64,000 nt of DNA from Solirubrobacterales bacterium (GTDB lineage Bacteria > Actinomycetota > Thermoleophilia > Solirubrobacterales > Solirubrobacteraceae), in NCBI GenBank assembly GCA_025963965.1, contig JAOPZS010000080.1, positions 16,790 to 80,789 of the forward strand. The letters are read 5' to 3'. Both the position numbers and the translations under genes were made by a program. Positions 21,111-33,612 of the stretch are shown here, in pieces. Within the stretch, counting starts at the first letter, position 1. The number at the start of each line of letters is the position of its first letter. The notes below the pieces were generated by a model. The model was given only the letters and a program-made list of their open reading frames with translations. It ran no database searches and had not been told where the DNA came from.

Positions 21111-21779
21111 ATGCAGCCGTCCCTGCTGATCGTCGAGGACGACCTGGCCCTCCGCGAATCACTCGTCCGCAGCCTCCGCGCTGCCGGCTTCGCGGTGACA
21201 GGCGTCGCGACCGGAAGCGAGGTCCTCACCCACGCCGAGCATCACCCGCCCGACGCGCTCGTGATCGACATCGGCCTCCCCGACGCCGACGGACGCGACG
21301 TCTGCCAGGCGCTGCGCGCCGGCGGTGTGAACTGCCCCGTGCTGTTCCTCAGCGCTCGCGATGCGCTGACCGACCGTCTCAGCGGCTTCAGTGCCGGCGG
21401 CGACGACTACGTGACCAAGCCGTTCGACGTCGACGAGGTCGTGGCTCGGCTGCACGCGCTGCTCAAACGCGCGAGCGCCGAGCGCCTGGAGCCGCCGGAC
21501 GGGGCTCTGCGCCTGGACCCCGCGGAGCTGTCGGTGTCGGTCGACGGGCGCTCGGAGACGCTCACGCCGACCGAGTTCAGGCTGCTGGCGGCGCTCGCCT
21601 CGCGCCCGGGCCGGGCGGTCGACCGTCGAGCGCTCGTGCAGGCGGCGTGGCCGCACGGCGCGATCGTCCACGAGAACACCCTCGACGTCTACATCGCCAG
21701 GCTGCGCCGCAAGCTCGCGAAGCTCGAACCCGCACCGTCGATCACGACCCAGCACGGCGTCGGCTACCGGCTCGCATGA
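21111..21779 (+). CDS. OmpR-family response regulator
   Basis: LLIVEDDLALRESL; DALVIDIGLPDADG; winged-helix EFRLLAAL...RRALVQAAW...HENTLDVYIARLRRKL. Confidence 0.95.
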   Translation: MQPSLLIVEDDLALRESLVRSLRAAGFAVTGVATGSEVLTHAEHHPPDALVIDIGLPDADGRDVCQALRAGGVNCPVLFLSARDALTDRLSGFSAGGDDYVTKPFDVDEVVARLHALLKRASAERLEPPDGALRLDPAELSVSVDGRSETLTPTEFRLLAALASRPGRAVDRRALVQAAWPHGAIVHENTLDVYIARLRRKLAKLEPAPSITTQHGVGYRLA

Positions 21780-23137
21780 AGCTCGCGAACGTGGGGCTTC
21801 GCGGCCGCCTGCTGACCTCCGTCACGGTCGCTTTCGGGCTGTTCCTGGCAGTGCTCACACTCGCCTTCAATCTCGTGCTCGGAGCAAGGCTGAACGCGGA
21901 CGCCGACGGCGTGCTCGCGGCGCGAGCGGCGGCCGCCGTATCGAGCGTCGCGGTGCGAGGCGGGCGGCTGCGTCTGCCGGACGCCCCCGACGAACGCGTT
22001 CCGGACGCGCGGCTGTGGGTGTTCGAAGGCGCCTTGGCGCTCGAGCGGCCGCAGCACGTCGATCGAACCGACGATCGCGCCGCCGCCGAACTCGCGGCGC
22101 GCGCTCCCGCGCGCCGGTACATCGCGGCCACCCACACCCGCCTTCAGGCAGTCCCGGTCGTGCAGGGCGGGCGGCGGCTCGGCACGGTCGTGGTCGGTGT
22201 CTCGCTGCGCCCGTACGAGGAAACGCGGCAGACCGCGCTGCTCGGATCGCTGGCGCTGGCGGTCGCGATGTTCCTCGCGGTGGCGCTGAGCGCCGCCTGG
22301 CTGATCACGCACGCGCTGCGGCCGGTCGCCCGGATGACGCTTCAGGCCGCCGACTGGAGCGAGCACGACCTCGACCGGCGCTTCTCGCTCGGCGCGCCAC
22401 GTGACGAGCTGACACGGCTGGCCTTCATGCTCGACCGGCTGCTCGACCGGCTCGCGGCAAGCCTTCGCCACGAGCAGCGGCTGTCGGCGGAGCTCTCACA
22501 CGAGCTGCGAACGCCTCTGTCGACGATCGCCGCGGACGCGCAGTACACGCTGCGCCACACGAACCTCTCCGAGGAGGCGCGGGAGGCCGTCGAGCAGATC
22601 CTCGCCGCCGCGCACCGCATGACGCAGACCCTCGACACGCTGATCGCAGCCGCGCGCGCCGAGCTGGACCCCCATCGCGGTTCGAGCAACGCCGCAGCGT
22701 GCGTGCGGGCGGCGGTCGAGGTCGTGGGCCGTGCTGCGACCGGCGCTCCGCGGGTGGAGATCTCGATCGAGGACGAGTCGCTGCGTGTTGCCGTCGAGCA
22801 GGCGCTGGTGGAACGGATGCTCGCACCGCTGATCGAAAACGCCCGGCGTCACGCCGTCGAGACGGTGGCGGTCGCAGTCGCCCGGGACGGGGACGACGTG
22901 CAGTTCTCGATCGCCGACGACGGCGCCGGTGTCTCGCCCGAGGAGCTCGAGAGCATCTTCGAGCCGGGACGGCGTGGCGGCGCCGGCTCGACGGTCGTCT
23001 CGATGGGAGCCGGCCTCGGGCTGGCCCTCGCGCGGCGCCTGGCTCGCTCGGCCGGCGGCGGTGTGCAGGCGCACGCCTCGCCACGCGGCGGCCTGTTCAC
23101 GGTCACGCTGCCACGCGATCAGACGGATCCCGCCTAG
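21776..23137 (+). CDS. Sensor histidine kinase (HAMP-HisKA-HATPase_c)
   Basis: ELSHELRTPLSTIAADAQY; GLGLALARRLA; ATGA overlap with the response regulator. Confidence 0.95.
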   Translation: MKLANVGLRGRLLTSVTVAFGLFLAVLTLAFNLVLGARLNADADGVLAARAAAAVSSVAVRGGRLRLPDAPDERVPDARLWVFEGALALERPQHVDRTDDRAAAELAARAPARRYIAATHTRLQAVPVVQGGRRLGTVVVGVSLRPYEETRQTALLGSLALAVAMFLAVALSAAWLITHALRPVARMTLQAADWSEHDLDRRFSLGAPRDELTRLAFMLDRLLDRLAASLRHEQRLSAELSHELRTPLSTIAADAQYTLRHTNLSEEAREAVEQILAAAHRMTQTLDTLIAAARAELDPHRGSSNAAACVRAAVEVVGRAATGAPRVEISIEDESLRVAVEQALVERMLAPLIENARRHAVETVAVAVARDGDDVQFSIADDGAGVSPEELESIFEPGRRGGAGSTVVSMGAGLGLALARRLARSAGGGVQAHASPRGGLFTVTLPRDQTDPA

Positions 23138-23279
23138 CGGCTCGCTCCCTCGGCACCCCGTCCGGAGCGGGGAACTGAACGGCAACCACCGGTTCCGGCG
23201 CCGCGATCGGCCACACTGGTAGGGCCTCTCCGGCAGAGCGGCTTGTGCGAGGGCGAGACCCGACCAGAGGAGACCGATC

Positions 23280-23990
23280 ATGAGCGAAGTCAGAACCCGT
23301 CCCGCAGCCGACCCCGAGCCACTGGGAGGCGCCGGCTACAACGAAGGGGCCTTCGGCGGCCGGGCCACGGCCCGCGACGAGACGAGGGCGGTGTTCGGAC
23401 AGGTGATGGGCCTCGTCGCCCTCACCGTCGGCTGCGCGGCGCTCGGCGCCTACCTCGGGCGAAACCTCTCCGGTGGCGCCGGGATCGTGTCGTTCATCCT
23501 TGCCTTCGGCTGCATCTTCGGGCTCAACATCGCCGCCACGCGCGGGCGCGAGCAGCTCGCGATCGGGTTCCTGTTCGGGCTCGGCGTGCTGCTCGGCGCC
23601 GCCGTCGGCCCGGTGCTGGCGAGGTATGCGGAAACCGATCCCTCTGTTCTCTGGCAGGCGTCGGGCGCGACGGCCGCCTTCGTCGGCGGCCTGGGAGCTT
23701 TCGGCTACGCCACGCGCCGCGACCTGTCGTCGTGGGCGCGGACGCTGTTCTGGGCGCTCCTGGCGCTGATCGTGTTCGGAATCGTCGCGATCTTCGTCTC
23801 GATCCCCCACGCCAACATCATCTATGCCGTACTCGGCCTGGTGGTCTTCGGCGGCTTCACGATCTTTGACTTCAACCGGCTGCGCAGGGCCAATCCACGC
23901 AGCGCCGTGCCGATCGCGGCGTCGATATTCCTCGACATCTTCAACGTGTTCCTGTTCATGCTCGAGCTGCTCGGGGGCTCGCGCCGCTAG
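23280..23990 (+). CDS. Bax inhibitor-1/YccA-family membrane protein
   Basis: Multi-TM protein; ends AASIFLDIFNVFLFMLELLGGSRR; SD GAGGAG. Confidence 0.9.
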   Translation: MSEVRTRPAADPEPLGGAGYNEGAFGGRATARDETRAVFGQVMGLVALTVGCAALGAYLGRNLSGGAGIVSFILAFGCIFGLNIAATRGREQLAIGFLFGLGVLLGAAVGPVLARYAETDPSVLWQASGATAAFVGGLGAFGYATRRDLSSWARTLFWALLALIVFGIVAIFVSIPHANIIYAVLGLVVFGGFTIFDFNRLRRANPRSAVPIAASIFLDIFNVFLFMLELLGGSRR

Positions 23991-24637
23991 ATCCCGCGGG
24001 GTACGGAACCGGGTGGCTGGCGGCTCACCTCGCCTCCCAGGCGTTTGCCGAGCAGCTGCGCGGCGGCAAGGGCCCGCACGCTCCAGAAGAGCAGGTTGAC
24101 GCCGACGAGCAGACCGATCGCCCACGCCGCGGAGCTCGGTAGTTCGACTGCGATCAGGACACCGAGCAGAATCGAGACGCCGCCGCCGAGGAAGGCCATC
24201 GCCCGCCCCTCGGCGGCTGCCCGCTGCATCGCTACGGCGATGGACAGCAGGCCGCTCGCGAACAGCCAGACTGCGAGCACGAAGGTGAGGGTCACGGTGC
24301 CGCTCAGGGGGAACACCAGCAGATAGAGGCCCGCCGCCAACGTGATCAGCGCCTCCAGGCCCCTGAGCGGCGCGCGGTGTGAGACGGCGTGCACGGCCGC
24401 GGTGATCCCGCCGAACAGCAGCACCCAGCCGATGAAGACCGCGATCGTCACCGATGCGACGATCGGCACGGCAATCGCCACAAGGCCGCCGAGGAGCGCC
24501 AGCGCAGCGGTGACGAACAGCACCGTGCGGGCGCGTCTCATCTCCTCCGGTGCCAAGGGAGCTCCCGCGATCCATGCCGCCAGGCCGCCGGGATAGCCCT
24601 CTGCTCGAGCCCACTGCTCGTTCCATTGCTGTGCCAT
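23987..24637 (-). CDS. HdeD/DUF308-family membrane protein
   Basis: ALLGGLVAIAVPIVASVTIAVFIGWVLLFGGI; SD GAGGAG. Confidence 0.85.
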   Translation of the reverse strand: MAQQWNEQWARAEGYPGGLAAWIAGAPLAPEEMRRARTVLFVTAALALLGGLVAIAVPIVASVTIAVFIGWVLLFGGITAAVHAVSHRAPLRGLEALITLAAGLYLLVFPLSGTVTLTFVLAVWLFASGLLSIAVAMQRAAAEGRAMAFLGGGVSILLGVLIAVELPSSAAWAIGLLVGVNLLFWSVRALAAAQLLGKRLGGEVSRQPPGSVPRGI

Positions 24638-24707
24638 CGTGCGCTCCTCGGTCGTGGTTTCCGATCACTGCAATAGGTCACGACGAGGCGGTTGCCAGTC
24701 GCCGCGA

Positions 24708-25172
24708 CTAGCTCTGGTCTGCCACCGGGTGCGCCTCGGAGACCGGGCGCAGATGGGGCTCGAGCCACGCCTGCAGCCGCGCCGGCGGGGCGGCTCCCGT
24801 CAGGCGGTCCACCTCGGCCCCGTCGCGGATCAGCAGGAGCAGCGGGATGCCCCGCACGTCGTATCGCGCCGAGATCGCGGGCGCCTCGTCGACGTTCAGC
24901 TTGACGACCTTGAGGCGACCGGCGTTCTCGCGCGCGAGCCGTTCGACCGTCGGTGAGACCATCCGACACGGCCCGCACCAGGGCGCCCAGAAATCGACGA
25001 GCACGGGCAGTGACGAGGCGAGCTCCTGCGCAAAGGCATCCGGCGTCGCCTCGACGATCCACGGCAGGTCCGCGTGGCAGACGCTGCATCGCGGCGCTCC
25101 CTGCGTGCTACGGCGGACCCGGTTGCGCGTACCGCACCGCGGACAGGCGACGATCGTGCCCTCGCCGGCCAT
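24708..25172 (-). CDS. Thioredoxin (Trx2-type with N-terminal zinc ribbon)
   Basis: VACPRCGTRNRVRRSTQGAPRCSVCHADLPW + VLVDFWAPWCGPCRMVSPTVERLARE. Confidence 0.93.
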   Translation of the reverse strand: MAGEGTIVACPRCGTRNRVRRSTQGAPRCSVCHADLPWIVEATPDAFAQELASSLPVLVDFWAPWCGPCRMVSPTVERLARENAGRLKVVKLNVDEAPAISARYDVRGIPLLLLIRDGAEVDRLTGAAPPARLQAWLEPHLRPVSEAHPVADQS

Positions 25173-25236
25173 CACGCACGAGGGGAGTGGAGATCGGCGA
25201 CGGGCATAGCGGGACTCCGCTGCTGGGCGGCTGCTC

Positions 25237-25743
25237 TCACCGCTCCGCGCCCGCGTTCTCGGTCCGGCCGCCGCCGTCGGTCTCCTGCCGGCCCTCCGAG
25301 CGCGCCTGCGCGCGGCCGCCGCCGTTCGTCTCACCCTTGATCTCGATGCGCCGTGCGCTCGGCCGCTGCGGCTTGGGAATCCGCAGCGTCAGCACGCCAT
25401 CGGAGAGGGACGCCTCGATCGCGTCGGGATCGAGGCCCCCGGGCACCCGCAGGCTGCGCTCGAACCGGCCGAAGCCGCGCTCGATGCGGTGCGCCGGCGC
25501 GCTGCCCTGGTCACGCTCGTACGGGTAAGGGCGCTCCCCGCGGACGGTCAGCACGTCGTTCTCGAGCTCGATCTCCAGGTCCTCTGAGCGCAGACCCGGC
25601 ACGTCCATGTAGACGTGGACCCCGTTGTCGTCGACGAGCAGGTCGGCGGGCGGAACGAACGCGCCCACGGACCCGGGCGTCTGCATCGCCTGGCTCAGCT
25701 CTCGCAGCCACGGCGCGAATGGCTCGACCAGCATCGTCGTCAT
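25237..25743 (-). CDS. Hsp20/alpha-crystallin small heat-shock protein
   Basis: GVHVYMDVPGLRSEDLEIELENDVLTVRGERPY...DGVLTLRIPKPQ. Confidence 0.92.
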   Translation of the reverse strand: MTTMLVEPFAPWLRELSQAMQTPGSVGAFVPPADLLVDDNGVHVYMDVPGLRSEDLEIELENDVLTVRGERPYPYERDQGSAPAHRIERGFGRFERSLRVPGGLDPDAIEASLSDGVLTLRIPKPQRPSARRIEIKGETNGGGRAQARSEGRQETDGGGRTENAGAER

Positions 25744-25868
25744 CGGACTCTCCGTTTCTCTCGCTTCGAGGTCTCGCGGTGCGAGCCTCCCGTCTCGGTG
25801 GTAGGACGCGTGGCGGCCCGGTCAACCGCGCGCTGGGCCCGAACGCGGCCGCGGCGCCGGCTGGAAAG

Positions 25869-26264
25869 TCAGCGCAGCGCGTGCCGGCGGCCGGCCGCCG
25901 GCAGGGCGTATCGCAGGGTGCACGCGGTCAGCTGCCCGGAGAGCTCGCGGGCGGCACGAAGCGTCCTCACGGAGCCTCCCTCGGCGAGCACGGCGGCCGC
26001 CAGCTCTCCGATCACGTCGGCCGTCGCGCGCATTGGGCGGCCGCACACGGGGCAGGCCGTCCCGCCCAGCGCAAGCCACCGCGAGCGGTCACAGACGACG
26101 CCCGGTACAACCGCACCCTCCTGGACGTAGAGAGTCTCGACGGCGGCCGCCGAAGCGGCCCACAGGCACGCGGTCAATCCGACTGCGGCAAAGCCTTCCG
26201 CCGCGGCGATCGCGATCGTCGCGGTGACCGAGGGCTGCTGCTCGTCCGGAGGCACTCCGACCAT
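25869..26264 (-). CDS. Small protein resembling the C-terminal domain of bacterial eRF1-like (baeRF) proteins
   Basis: ETLYVQEGAVVPGVVCDRSRWLALGGTACPVCGRPMRATADVIGELAAAVLAEGGSVRTL. Confidence 0.5.
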   Translation of the reverse strand: MVGVPPDEQQPSVTATIAIAAAEGFAAVGLTACLWAASAAAVETLYVQEGAVVPGVVCDRSRWLALGGTACPVCGRPMRATADVIGELAAAVLAEGGSVRTLRAARELSGQLTACTLRYALPAAGRRHALR

Positions 26265-26267
26265 GGC

Positions 26268-26549
26268 TCAGCGTCCGATCAGCGTCTCCACCTTTTCGAG
26301 TAGCCGCAGCTCACCCTGCGTGATGCCCGCGTGATGTGGGTTGGCGATCGTCAGCCGCACGCGGTTGAAGGCGAAGATGCACATGTCGGGGCGGCGCAGG
26401 TGGTCCTCCGCCGCCGCCGCCACCCGCTCGACGAATCCGAGGGCCTCCTCGAAGTCTCGAAACGAGAGCTCGCGTGTGAGCGATCCGCCGCGGCGGCGCC
26501 AGCCCTGAGGCAGGGGCCGGCGCCGCGCAGCGACGAGTCCAGCGCTCAT
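26268..26549 (-). CDS. Pterin-4a-carbinolamine dehydratase (PCD/DCoH)-like protein
   Basis: LTRELSFRDFEEALGFVERVAAAAEDHLRRPDMCIFAFNRVRLTIANPHHAGITQGELRLLEKVETL. Confidence 0.7.
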   Translation of the reverse strand: MSAGLVAARRRPLPQGWRRRGGSLTRELSFRDFEEALGFVERVAAAAEDHLRRPDMCIFAFNRVRLTIANPHHAGITQGELRLLEKVETLIGR

Positions 26550-27028
26550 CCCGGCTTGACCTCGATCCGCCGTCGCCGGGCACGCTCGGACTTCGGCACG
26601 CGCACGCTGAGCACGCCGTCGTGGAGCTTCGCTTCCACGTGCTCCTCGTCGGCCTGACCAGGAAGCACCACGCGATACTCGAACTCACCGGTTCGCCGTG
26701 TGCGCTTGCGCAGGACGCCCTTGCGTTCCTTCTCCTTGATCTCGCCTGAGATGATCAGCTCGGAGTCGCGCAGCTCGACGTTGATGTCATCCCCCTCGAC
26801 GCTAGGCAGCTCCGCCTCGACGATCCAGGCGTCCTCGGTCTCCTCGACGTCGGCCAGCGGCGTCCATGTTCCTCCGTTGCCGCTCGCGACCGGTGACCAG
26901 ACGCTGTCCAGCAGCCGACCGAACTGTCGATTGAACTGCTCCAGCTCTCCGAACGGCTCCCAGCGGGCTTCCGCCTGCTGCGGTCGCGTTCTGGCCGGTG
27001 AATCGCTCTGTCGCGTTGGCAGGGCCAT
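26546..27028 (-). CDS. Hsp20/alpha-crystallin small heat-shock protein (second)
   Basis: WTPLADVEETEDAWIVEAELPSVEGDDINVELRDSELIISGEI...LHDGVLSVRVPKSE. Confidence 0.93.
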   Translation of the reverse strand: MALPTRQSDSPARTRPQQAEARWEPFGELEQFNRQFGRLLDSVWSPVASGNGGTWTPLADVEETEDAWIVEAELPSVEGDDINVELRDSELIISGEIKEKERKGVLRKRTRRTGEFEYRVVLPGQADEEHVEAKLHDGVLSVRVPKSERARRRRIEVKPG

Positions 27029-27187
27029 CGTCGCTCCTTTCGCCGCATGTCGTATTGGCGTTGGTGTTAGGCCACCATGCGCAAACGCAAGGCAGCGGCG
27101 AGTGTGCGGCGGTGGAGGTTGACGACCCGCGCCTTTGCCCTAGCGACGGTTGTAAGGAACTGCTCGCTGAAGATGAGAGGAGTCGGC

Positions 27188-29057
<1,870 letters not shown>

Positions 29058-29080
<23 letters not shown>

Positions 29081-29633
29081 GTCGGGCGAGCAGCCCGGCG
29101 CCGAGCGCATCGGCGCGGACGACGGGCAGCAGGCCACGGGCAGCCCGGAGTCCGAGGCGGTGCCCTCTCCGGAGCCGCCTCGTGAAGCGGAGGACCTGAG
29201 TGGCGAGCTTGCGCGCATCGAGGATCGCTACAGACGCGCACTTGCCGATCTCGACAACTACCGCAAGCGTGCCGGCCGTGAACTCGAGCGACGGGTCCTG
29301 GAAGCTCAGGAGTCGGTGCTTCGCGACTGGCTCGACGTCGTCGACAGCGTCGAGCGGGCGATGCAGATGGAAGCGAAGGGCCCATGCCGGGAGGGACTCG
29401 AAGCGGTGCTCGCGCAGATGGACAGCGTCCTGCAGCGGCACGGAGTCGAACGGACAGGCGCGCGGGGCGAGCGCTTCGACCCGGAGCGCCACGAGGCAGT
29501 TGCCACCCGAGCGGGCGGCGAGTCACCGGACCAGACGGTGCTCGACGTGCAGCGCTCGGGCTTTGCCCGCGCGGAGCGCGTGATCCGCCCAGCCCAGGTG
29601 GTGGTCGCGCGTGCGGGCGAGCATGCAGGCTGA
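29058..29633 (+). CDS. grpE: Nucleotide exchange factor GrpE
   Basis: [22 protein letters not shown]...[15 protein letters not shown]; between dnaK and dnaJ. Confidence 0.93.
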
Positions 29634-30589
29634 TGGCCGTCTCATTCCAGGACTACTACGAGGCGCTGGAGGTCCCACGCGACGCCAGCCCGGATGACAT
29701 CCGCGCCGCCTACCGCAGGCTCGCTCGCAAATACCACCCCGACGTGAACAAAGAGCCCGGCGCGGAGGACCGCTTCAAGGAGATCTCCGAGGCCTACGAG
29801 GTTCTCCGCGATGAGGAGAAGCGCGCACAGTACGACCGCTTCGGCCAGAACTGGAAAGCCGGTCAGGACGTCTCTGACGCCGGCGGGTTCGAGGGCTTCC
29901 GGGGCGGAGAGGGATTCCGGGGCGGGGAGGGCTTCTCCGACGTGAGGTTCGATTTCGGCGGCGGGGACTTCAGCGACTTCTTCGAGGGGATGTTCGGAGG
30001 ACGGGGGCGCCGGGGCGGCAACGGCAGGGCCGGGCAAGCCGGCTTCGACGGCTTCTCGATGCGCGGCGGCGACCAGGAGGCCGTCCTCGAATTGACCCTC
30101 GAGGAGGCAGCCCGAGGCGGCAAGCGCCGGATCTCGCTCGGCGACGGTCGCGACTTCGAGGTCGAGATCCCGCGTGGCGTGCGCGACGGGCAGCGGATCC
30201 GGCTCGCCGGACAGGGCGGCTCCGGAGTCGCCGGCGGATCCGCCGGCGACCTGCTCCTGCGCGTGCGCCTGAAGCCAGACCCCCGATTCCGCGTGGAGGG
30301 ACGCGACCTGTACGTCGAACTGCCGACCTCACCATGGGAGGCGGCGCTCGGAGCCGAGGTGCCGGTGCCGACGCTGGAGGGCAGCGCGCGCGTGCGGGTT
30401 CCGCCGGGCTCCTCGACGGGCCGGCGCCTGCGCCTGCGCGGCCAGGGGCTGCCCGACCCGGGCGGCAGGTCTGGGGACCTCTACGCCGAGATCGCCGTGC
30501 ACGTGCCCAAGAAACTGAGCAAACGTGAACGGGAGCTGTTCGAGGAGCTGGCCGCCACGTCCAAGTTCGACCCCCGCAGGGGGCGCTGA
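29633..30589 (+). CDS. dnaJ: DnaJ/CbpA-type co-chaperone lacking the zinc-finger domain
   Basis: [52 protein letters not shown]; no CxxCxGxG repeats. Confidence 0.95.
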   Translation: MAVSFQDYYEALEVPRDASPDDIRAAYRRLARKYHPDVNKEPGAEDRFKEISEAYEVLRDEEKRAQYDRFGQNWKAGQDVSDAGGFEGFRGGEGFRGGEGFSDVRFDFGGGDFSDFFEGMFGGRGRRGGNGRAGQAGFDGFSMRGGDQEAVLELTLEEAARGGKRRISLGDGRDFEVEIPRGVRDGQRIRLAGQGGSGVAGGSAGDLLLRVRLKPDPRFRVEGRDLYVELPTSPWEAALGAEVPVPTLEGSARVRVPPGSSTGRRLRLRGQGLPDPGGRSGDLYAEIAVHVPKKLSKRERELFEELAATSKFDPRRGR

Positions 30590-30924
30590 TGGCATCCGCG
30601 ACGCGCGCGAAACCAGTGCAGCCACCGGCCACCCGGGACCCGTCCCTGGTGGCGCTCGAGACCCTGGCCCAGCGCGCCGGGCTGCATCCCGAGACGGTGC
30701 GGCGGCTGAGCCGCCTCGGCCTGATCGAACCCGGCGGCGGCACCGCGGCAGCGCCCCTCTACCGCGCGCGTGACGTCGAGCTCCTGCTCAGAGCAGTTCG
30801 GCTGCGGGGCGGCCTCGGCCTGAACTACGCAGGCGCGGTGCTCGCCTGCGAACTGCTTGCCCGTATCGAGGAGCTCGAACTGCGGCTGCGCGCCGGCGCG
30901 CCGCGACACCCACACCGGAGGTGA
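30589..30924 (+). CDS. MerR-family heat-shock regulator (HspR/CbpM-like)
   Basis: [29 protein letters not shown]...[27 protein letters not shown]; in the dnaKJ-clpB operon. Confidence 0.8.
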   Translation: MASATRAKPVQPPATRDPSLVALETLAQRAGLHPETVRRLSRLGLIEPGGGTAAAPLYRARDVELLLRAVRLRGGLGLNYAGAVLACELLARIEELELRLRAGAPRHPHRR

Positions 30925-30928
30925 TCGC

Positions 30929-33598
30929 ATGGACCCCAACCGTCTCACGATGAAGAGCCAGGAAGCGCTGCACGACGCCCAGACACGGGCGCTGCGCTAC
31001 GGCCACACGGAGGTCGACGGCGATCATCTGCTGCTCGCCCTGCTCGAGCAGCCGGACGGGCTGATCCCGCGCCTGCTGAGCCGCGCCGATGTCGATACCG
31101 GCGCCGTTCGGGCCGCGCTCGAGCGGGCGCTCGAAAGCCGACCCCGCGTCAGCGGCCCCGGCGCAGATGGCGGGCAGATCGGCATCACCCGCGCTCTGGC
31201 CCAGCTGCTCGACGCCGCGCAGCAGGAGGCGGAGCGGCTCAAGGACGACTACGTGTCGGTGGAGCACATCGTGCTCGCCATGCTCGCGTCGGGCAACGAC
31301 ACCGGCGCAGGCAGGCTGCTGCGCGAGCATGGCCTCGACCGTGAGCGCCTGCTCGAGATCCTCACCCAGGTCCGCGGCGCCCAGCGAGTCACGAGCGCAA
31401 CGCCCGAGACCGCATACGAGGCCCTGGAGAAGTACGGACGCGACCTCGTCGACGCCGCCCGCACCGGTGCGCTCGACCCGGTGATCGGCCGCGACTCGGA
31501 GATCCGGCGGGTGATCCAGATCCTCTCGCGCAAGACGAAGAACAACCCGGTGCTCGTCGGCGATCCGGGCGTCGGCAAGACCGCGATCGTCGAGGGCCTG
31601 GCCCAGCGGATCGTGCGCGGCGACGTCCCCGAGGGCCTCAAGGAAAAGACGATCTTCGCCCTCGACATGGGGTCGCTCGTGGCCGGTGCGAAGTTCCGCG
31701 GCGAGTTCGAGGAGCGCCTGAAGGCGGTTCTCCAGGAGGTCAAGGCGGCGGAGGGGCGGATCATCCTGTTCATCGACGAGCTGCACACCGTCGTCGGGGC
31801 CGGCGCGGCCGAAGGCGCGATGGACGCGGGAAACATGCTCAAGCCGATGCTCGCTCGCGGCGAGCTGCACTGCATCGGCGCCACGACCCTCGACGAGTAC
31901 CGCCGCTACATCGAGAAGGACGCCGCGCTCGAGCGCCGCTTTCAGCCGGTCACTGTCGACGAGCCGTCCGTCGAGGACACGATCTCGATCCTGCGCGGAC
32001 TGCGCGAGCGCTTTGAGATCCACCACGGCGTTCGCATCCAGGACGCGGCCGTCGTCGCGGCCGCCACGCTCGCCGACCGGTACATCGCAGACCGCTTCCT
32101 CCCCGACAAGGCGATCGACCTCGTCGACGAGGCGTGCGCGGTGATCCGCACCGAGATCGACTCGATGCCCCAGGAGCTCGACGCGATCACACGTCGAGTG
32201 ATGCAGCTGGAGATCGAGGAGGCCGCTTTGAAGCAGGAGAGCGACAAGGCGAGCAAGGAGCGCCTCGAGGCCCTGCGCCGCGAACTCGCGGACCTGCGCG
32301 CCCAGGCCGACGCGATGACCGCCCAATGGGAGGCCGAGCGTCAGGCGATCCACAAGCTGCAGGCGCTGCGAGAGGAGCTCGAGCAGATCAGGCGGGAGAT
32401 CGAGGAGGCCGAGCGCAGCTATGACCTGAACCGGGCCGCCGAGCTCCGCCACGGGCGCCTTCCAGAGCTCGAGCGCCGCCTGGCAGCCGAAGAGGAGCGG
32501 CTGAACGAGAAGCAGGGCGGCACTCGTCTGCTGCGCGAGGAGGTGACCGAGGACGAGATCGCCGAGATCGTCGCGCGCTGGACGGGCATCCCGATGACGC
32601 GCCTGCTCGAGGGCGAGCGCGAGAAGCTCCTGAGACTCGACGAGGTGCTGCACGAACGCGTGATCGGCCAGGACGAGGCGGTGCGGCTGGTGGCCGACGC
32701 CGTGATCCGCGCGCGGGCCGGGATCAAGGACCCGCGACGGCCGATCGGCTCCTTCATCTTCCTCGGCCCCACCGGGGTGGGCAAGACCGAGCTCTCCCGT
32801 GCGCTCGCGCAGGCGCTGTTCGACTCCGAGGAGAACATCGTGCGCCTGGACATGTCGGAGTATCAGGAGCGACACACGGTCAGCCGCCTGATGGGGGCGC
32901 CTCCCGGCTATGTCGGCTACGAGGAGGGAGGCCAGCTGACCGAGGCGGTGCGGCGCAAGCCGTACTCGGTGGTCCTCTTCGACGAGATCGAGAAGGCCCA
33001 TCCCGATGTCTTCAACGCGCTCCTGCAGATCCTCGACGACGGGCGCCTGACCGACTCGCAGGGGCGCACCGTCAGCTTCCGCAACACGGTCGTCATCATG
33101 ACCTCCAACATCGGGTCGCTGCATCTGCTCGACGGGGTGACCGACACGGGTGAGATCCGCGACCCGGCGCGCGAGCTCGTGATGGGAGAGCTGCGCAGCC
33201 AGTTCCGGCCGGAGTTCCTCAACAGGGTCGACGAGATCGTGCTGTTCAAGCCGCTGACCCTGCAGGAGATCGAGCGGATCGTCGAACTGCAGATCGCCGA
33301 TGTCAGGGCACGCCTGGCCGATCGCCGGGTGGAGCTCGAGCTGAGCGACGCGGCGACGCAGCTGATCGCGCGGGAGGGCTATGACCCCGTCTACGGGGCG
33401 CGGCCGCTCCGCCGCTTCATCCAGCGTGAGGTCGAGACCCGCATCGGTCGCGCGCTGATCTCCGGTGAGATCGGCGAAGGCGCGAGGATCAGCGTCGAGT
33501 CAGACGGCGAGGAGCTGCTCGTGCGCTGGCGCCAGGCCGACAGCACAGACGAGAGCGAGCCGCAGGCGGGACGTGAACGGGCGACCGTCACCGCCTGA
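30929..33598 (+). CDS. clpB: ATP-dependent chaperone ClpB
   Basis: [62 protein letters not shown]-like sensor region [28 protein letters not shown]. Confidence 0.98.
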   Translation: MDPNRLTMKSQEALHDAQTRALRYGHTEVDGDHLLLALLEQPDGLIPRLLSRADVDTGAVRAALERALESRPRVSGPGADGGQIGITRALAQLLDAAQQEAERLKDDYVSVEHIVLAMLASGNDTGAGRLLREHGLDRERLLEILTQVRGAQRVTSATPETAYEALEKYGRDLVDAARTGALDPVIGRDSEIRRVIQILSRKTKNNPVLVGDPGVGKTAIVEGLAQRIVRGDVPEGLKEKTIFALDMGSLVAGAKFRGEFEERLKAVLQEVKAAEGRIILFIDELHTVVGAGAAEGAMDAGNMLKPMLARGELHCIGATTLDEYRRYIEKDAALERRFQPVTVDEPSVEDTISILRGLRERFEIHHGVRIQDAAVVAAATLADRYIADRFLPDKAIDLVDEACAVIRTEIDSMPQELDAITRRVMQLEIEEAALKQESDKASKERLEALRRELADLRAQADAMTAQWEAERQAIHKLQALREELEQIRREIEEAERSYDLNRAAELRHGRLPELERRLAAEEERLNEKQGGTRLLREEVTEDEIAEIVARWTGIPMTRLLEGEREKLLRLDEVLHERVIGQDEAVRLVADAVIRARAGIKDPRRPIGSFIFLGPTGVGKTELSRALAQALFDSEENIVRLDMSEYQERHTVSRLMGAPPGYVGYEEGGQLTEAVRRKPYSVVLFDEIEKAHPDVFNALLQILDDGRLTDSQGRTVSFRNTVVIMTSNIGSLHLLDGVTDTGEIRDPARELVMGELRSQFRPEFLNRVDEIVLFKPLTLQEIERIVELQIADVRARLADRRVELELSDAATQLIAREGYDPVYGARPLRRFIQREVETRIGRALISGEIGEGARISVESDGEELLVRWRQADSTDESEPQAGRERATVTA

Positions 33599-33612
33599 GA
33601 AGCCGCCGATCG

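Noticed and set aside
29881-29940. Tandem-like [13 protein letters not shown] repeat
   Set aside because: Normal Gly/Phe-rich linker of DnaJ proteins.
30788-33124. 778-aa minus-strand ORF
   Set aside because: Antisense to clpB; sequence is a frame shadow of a conserved gene.
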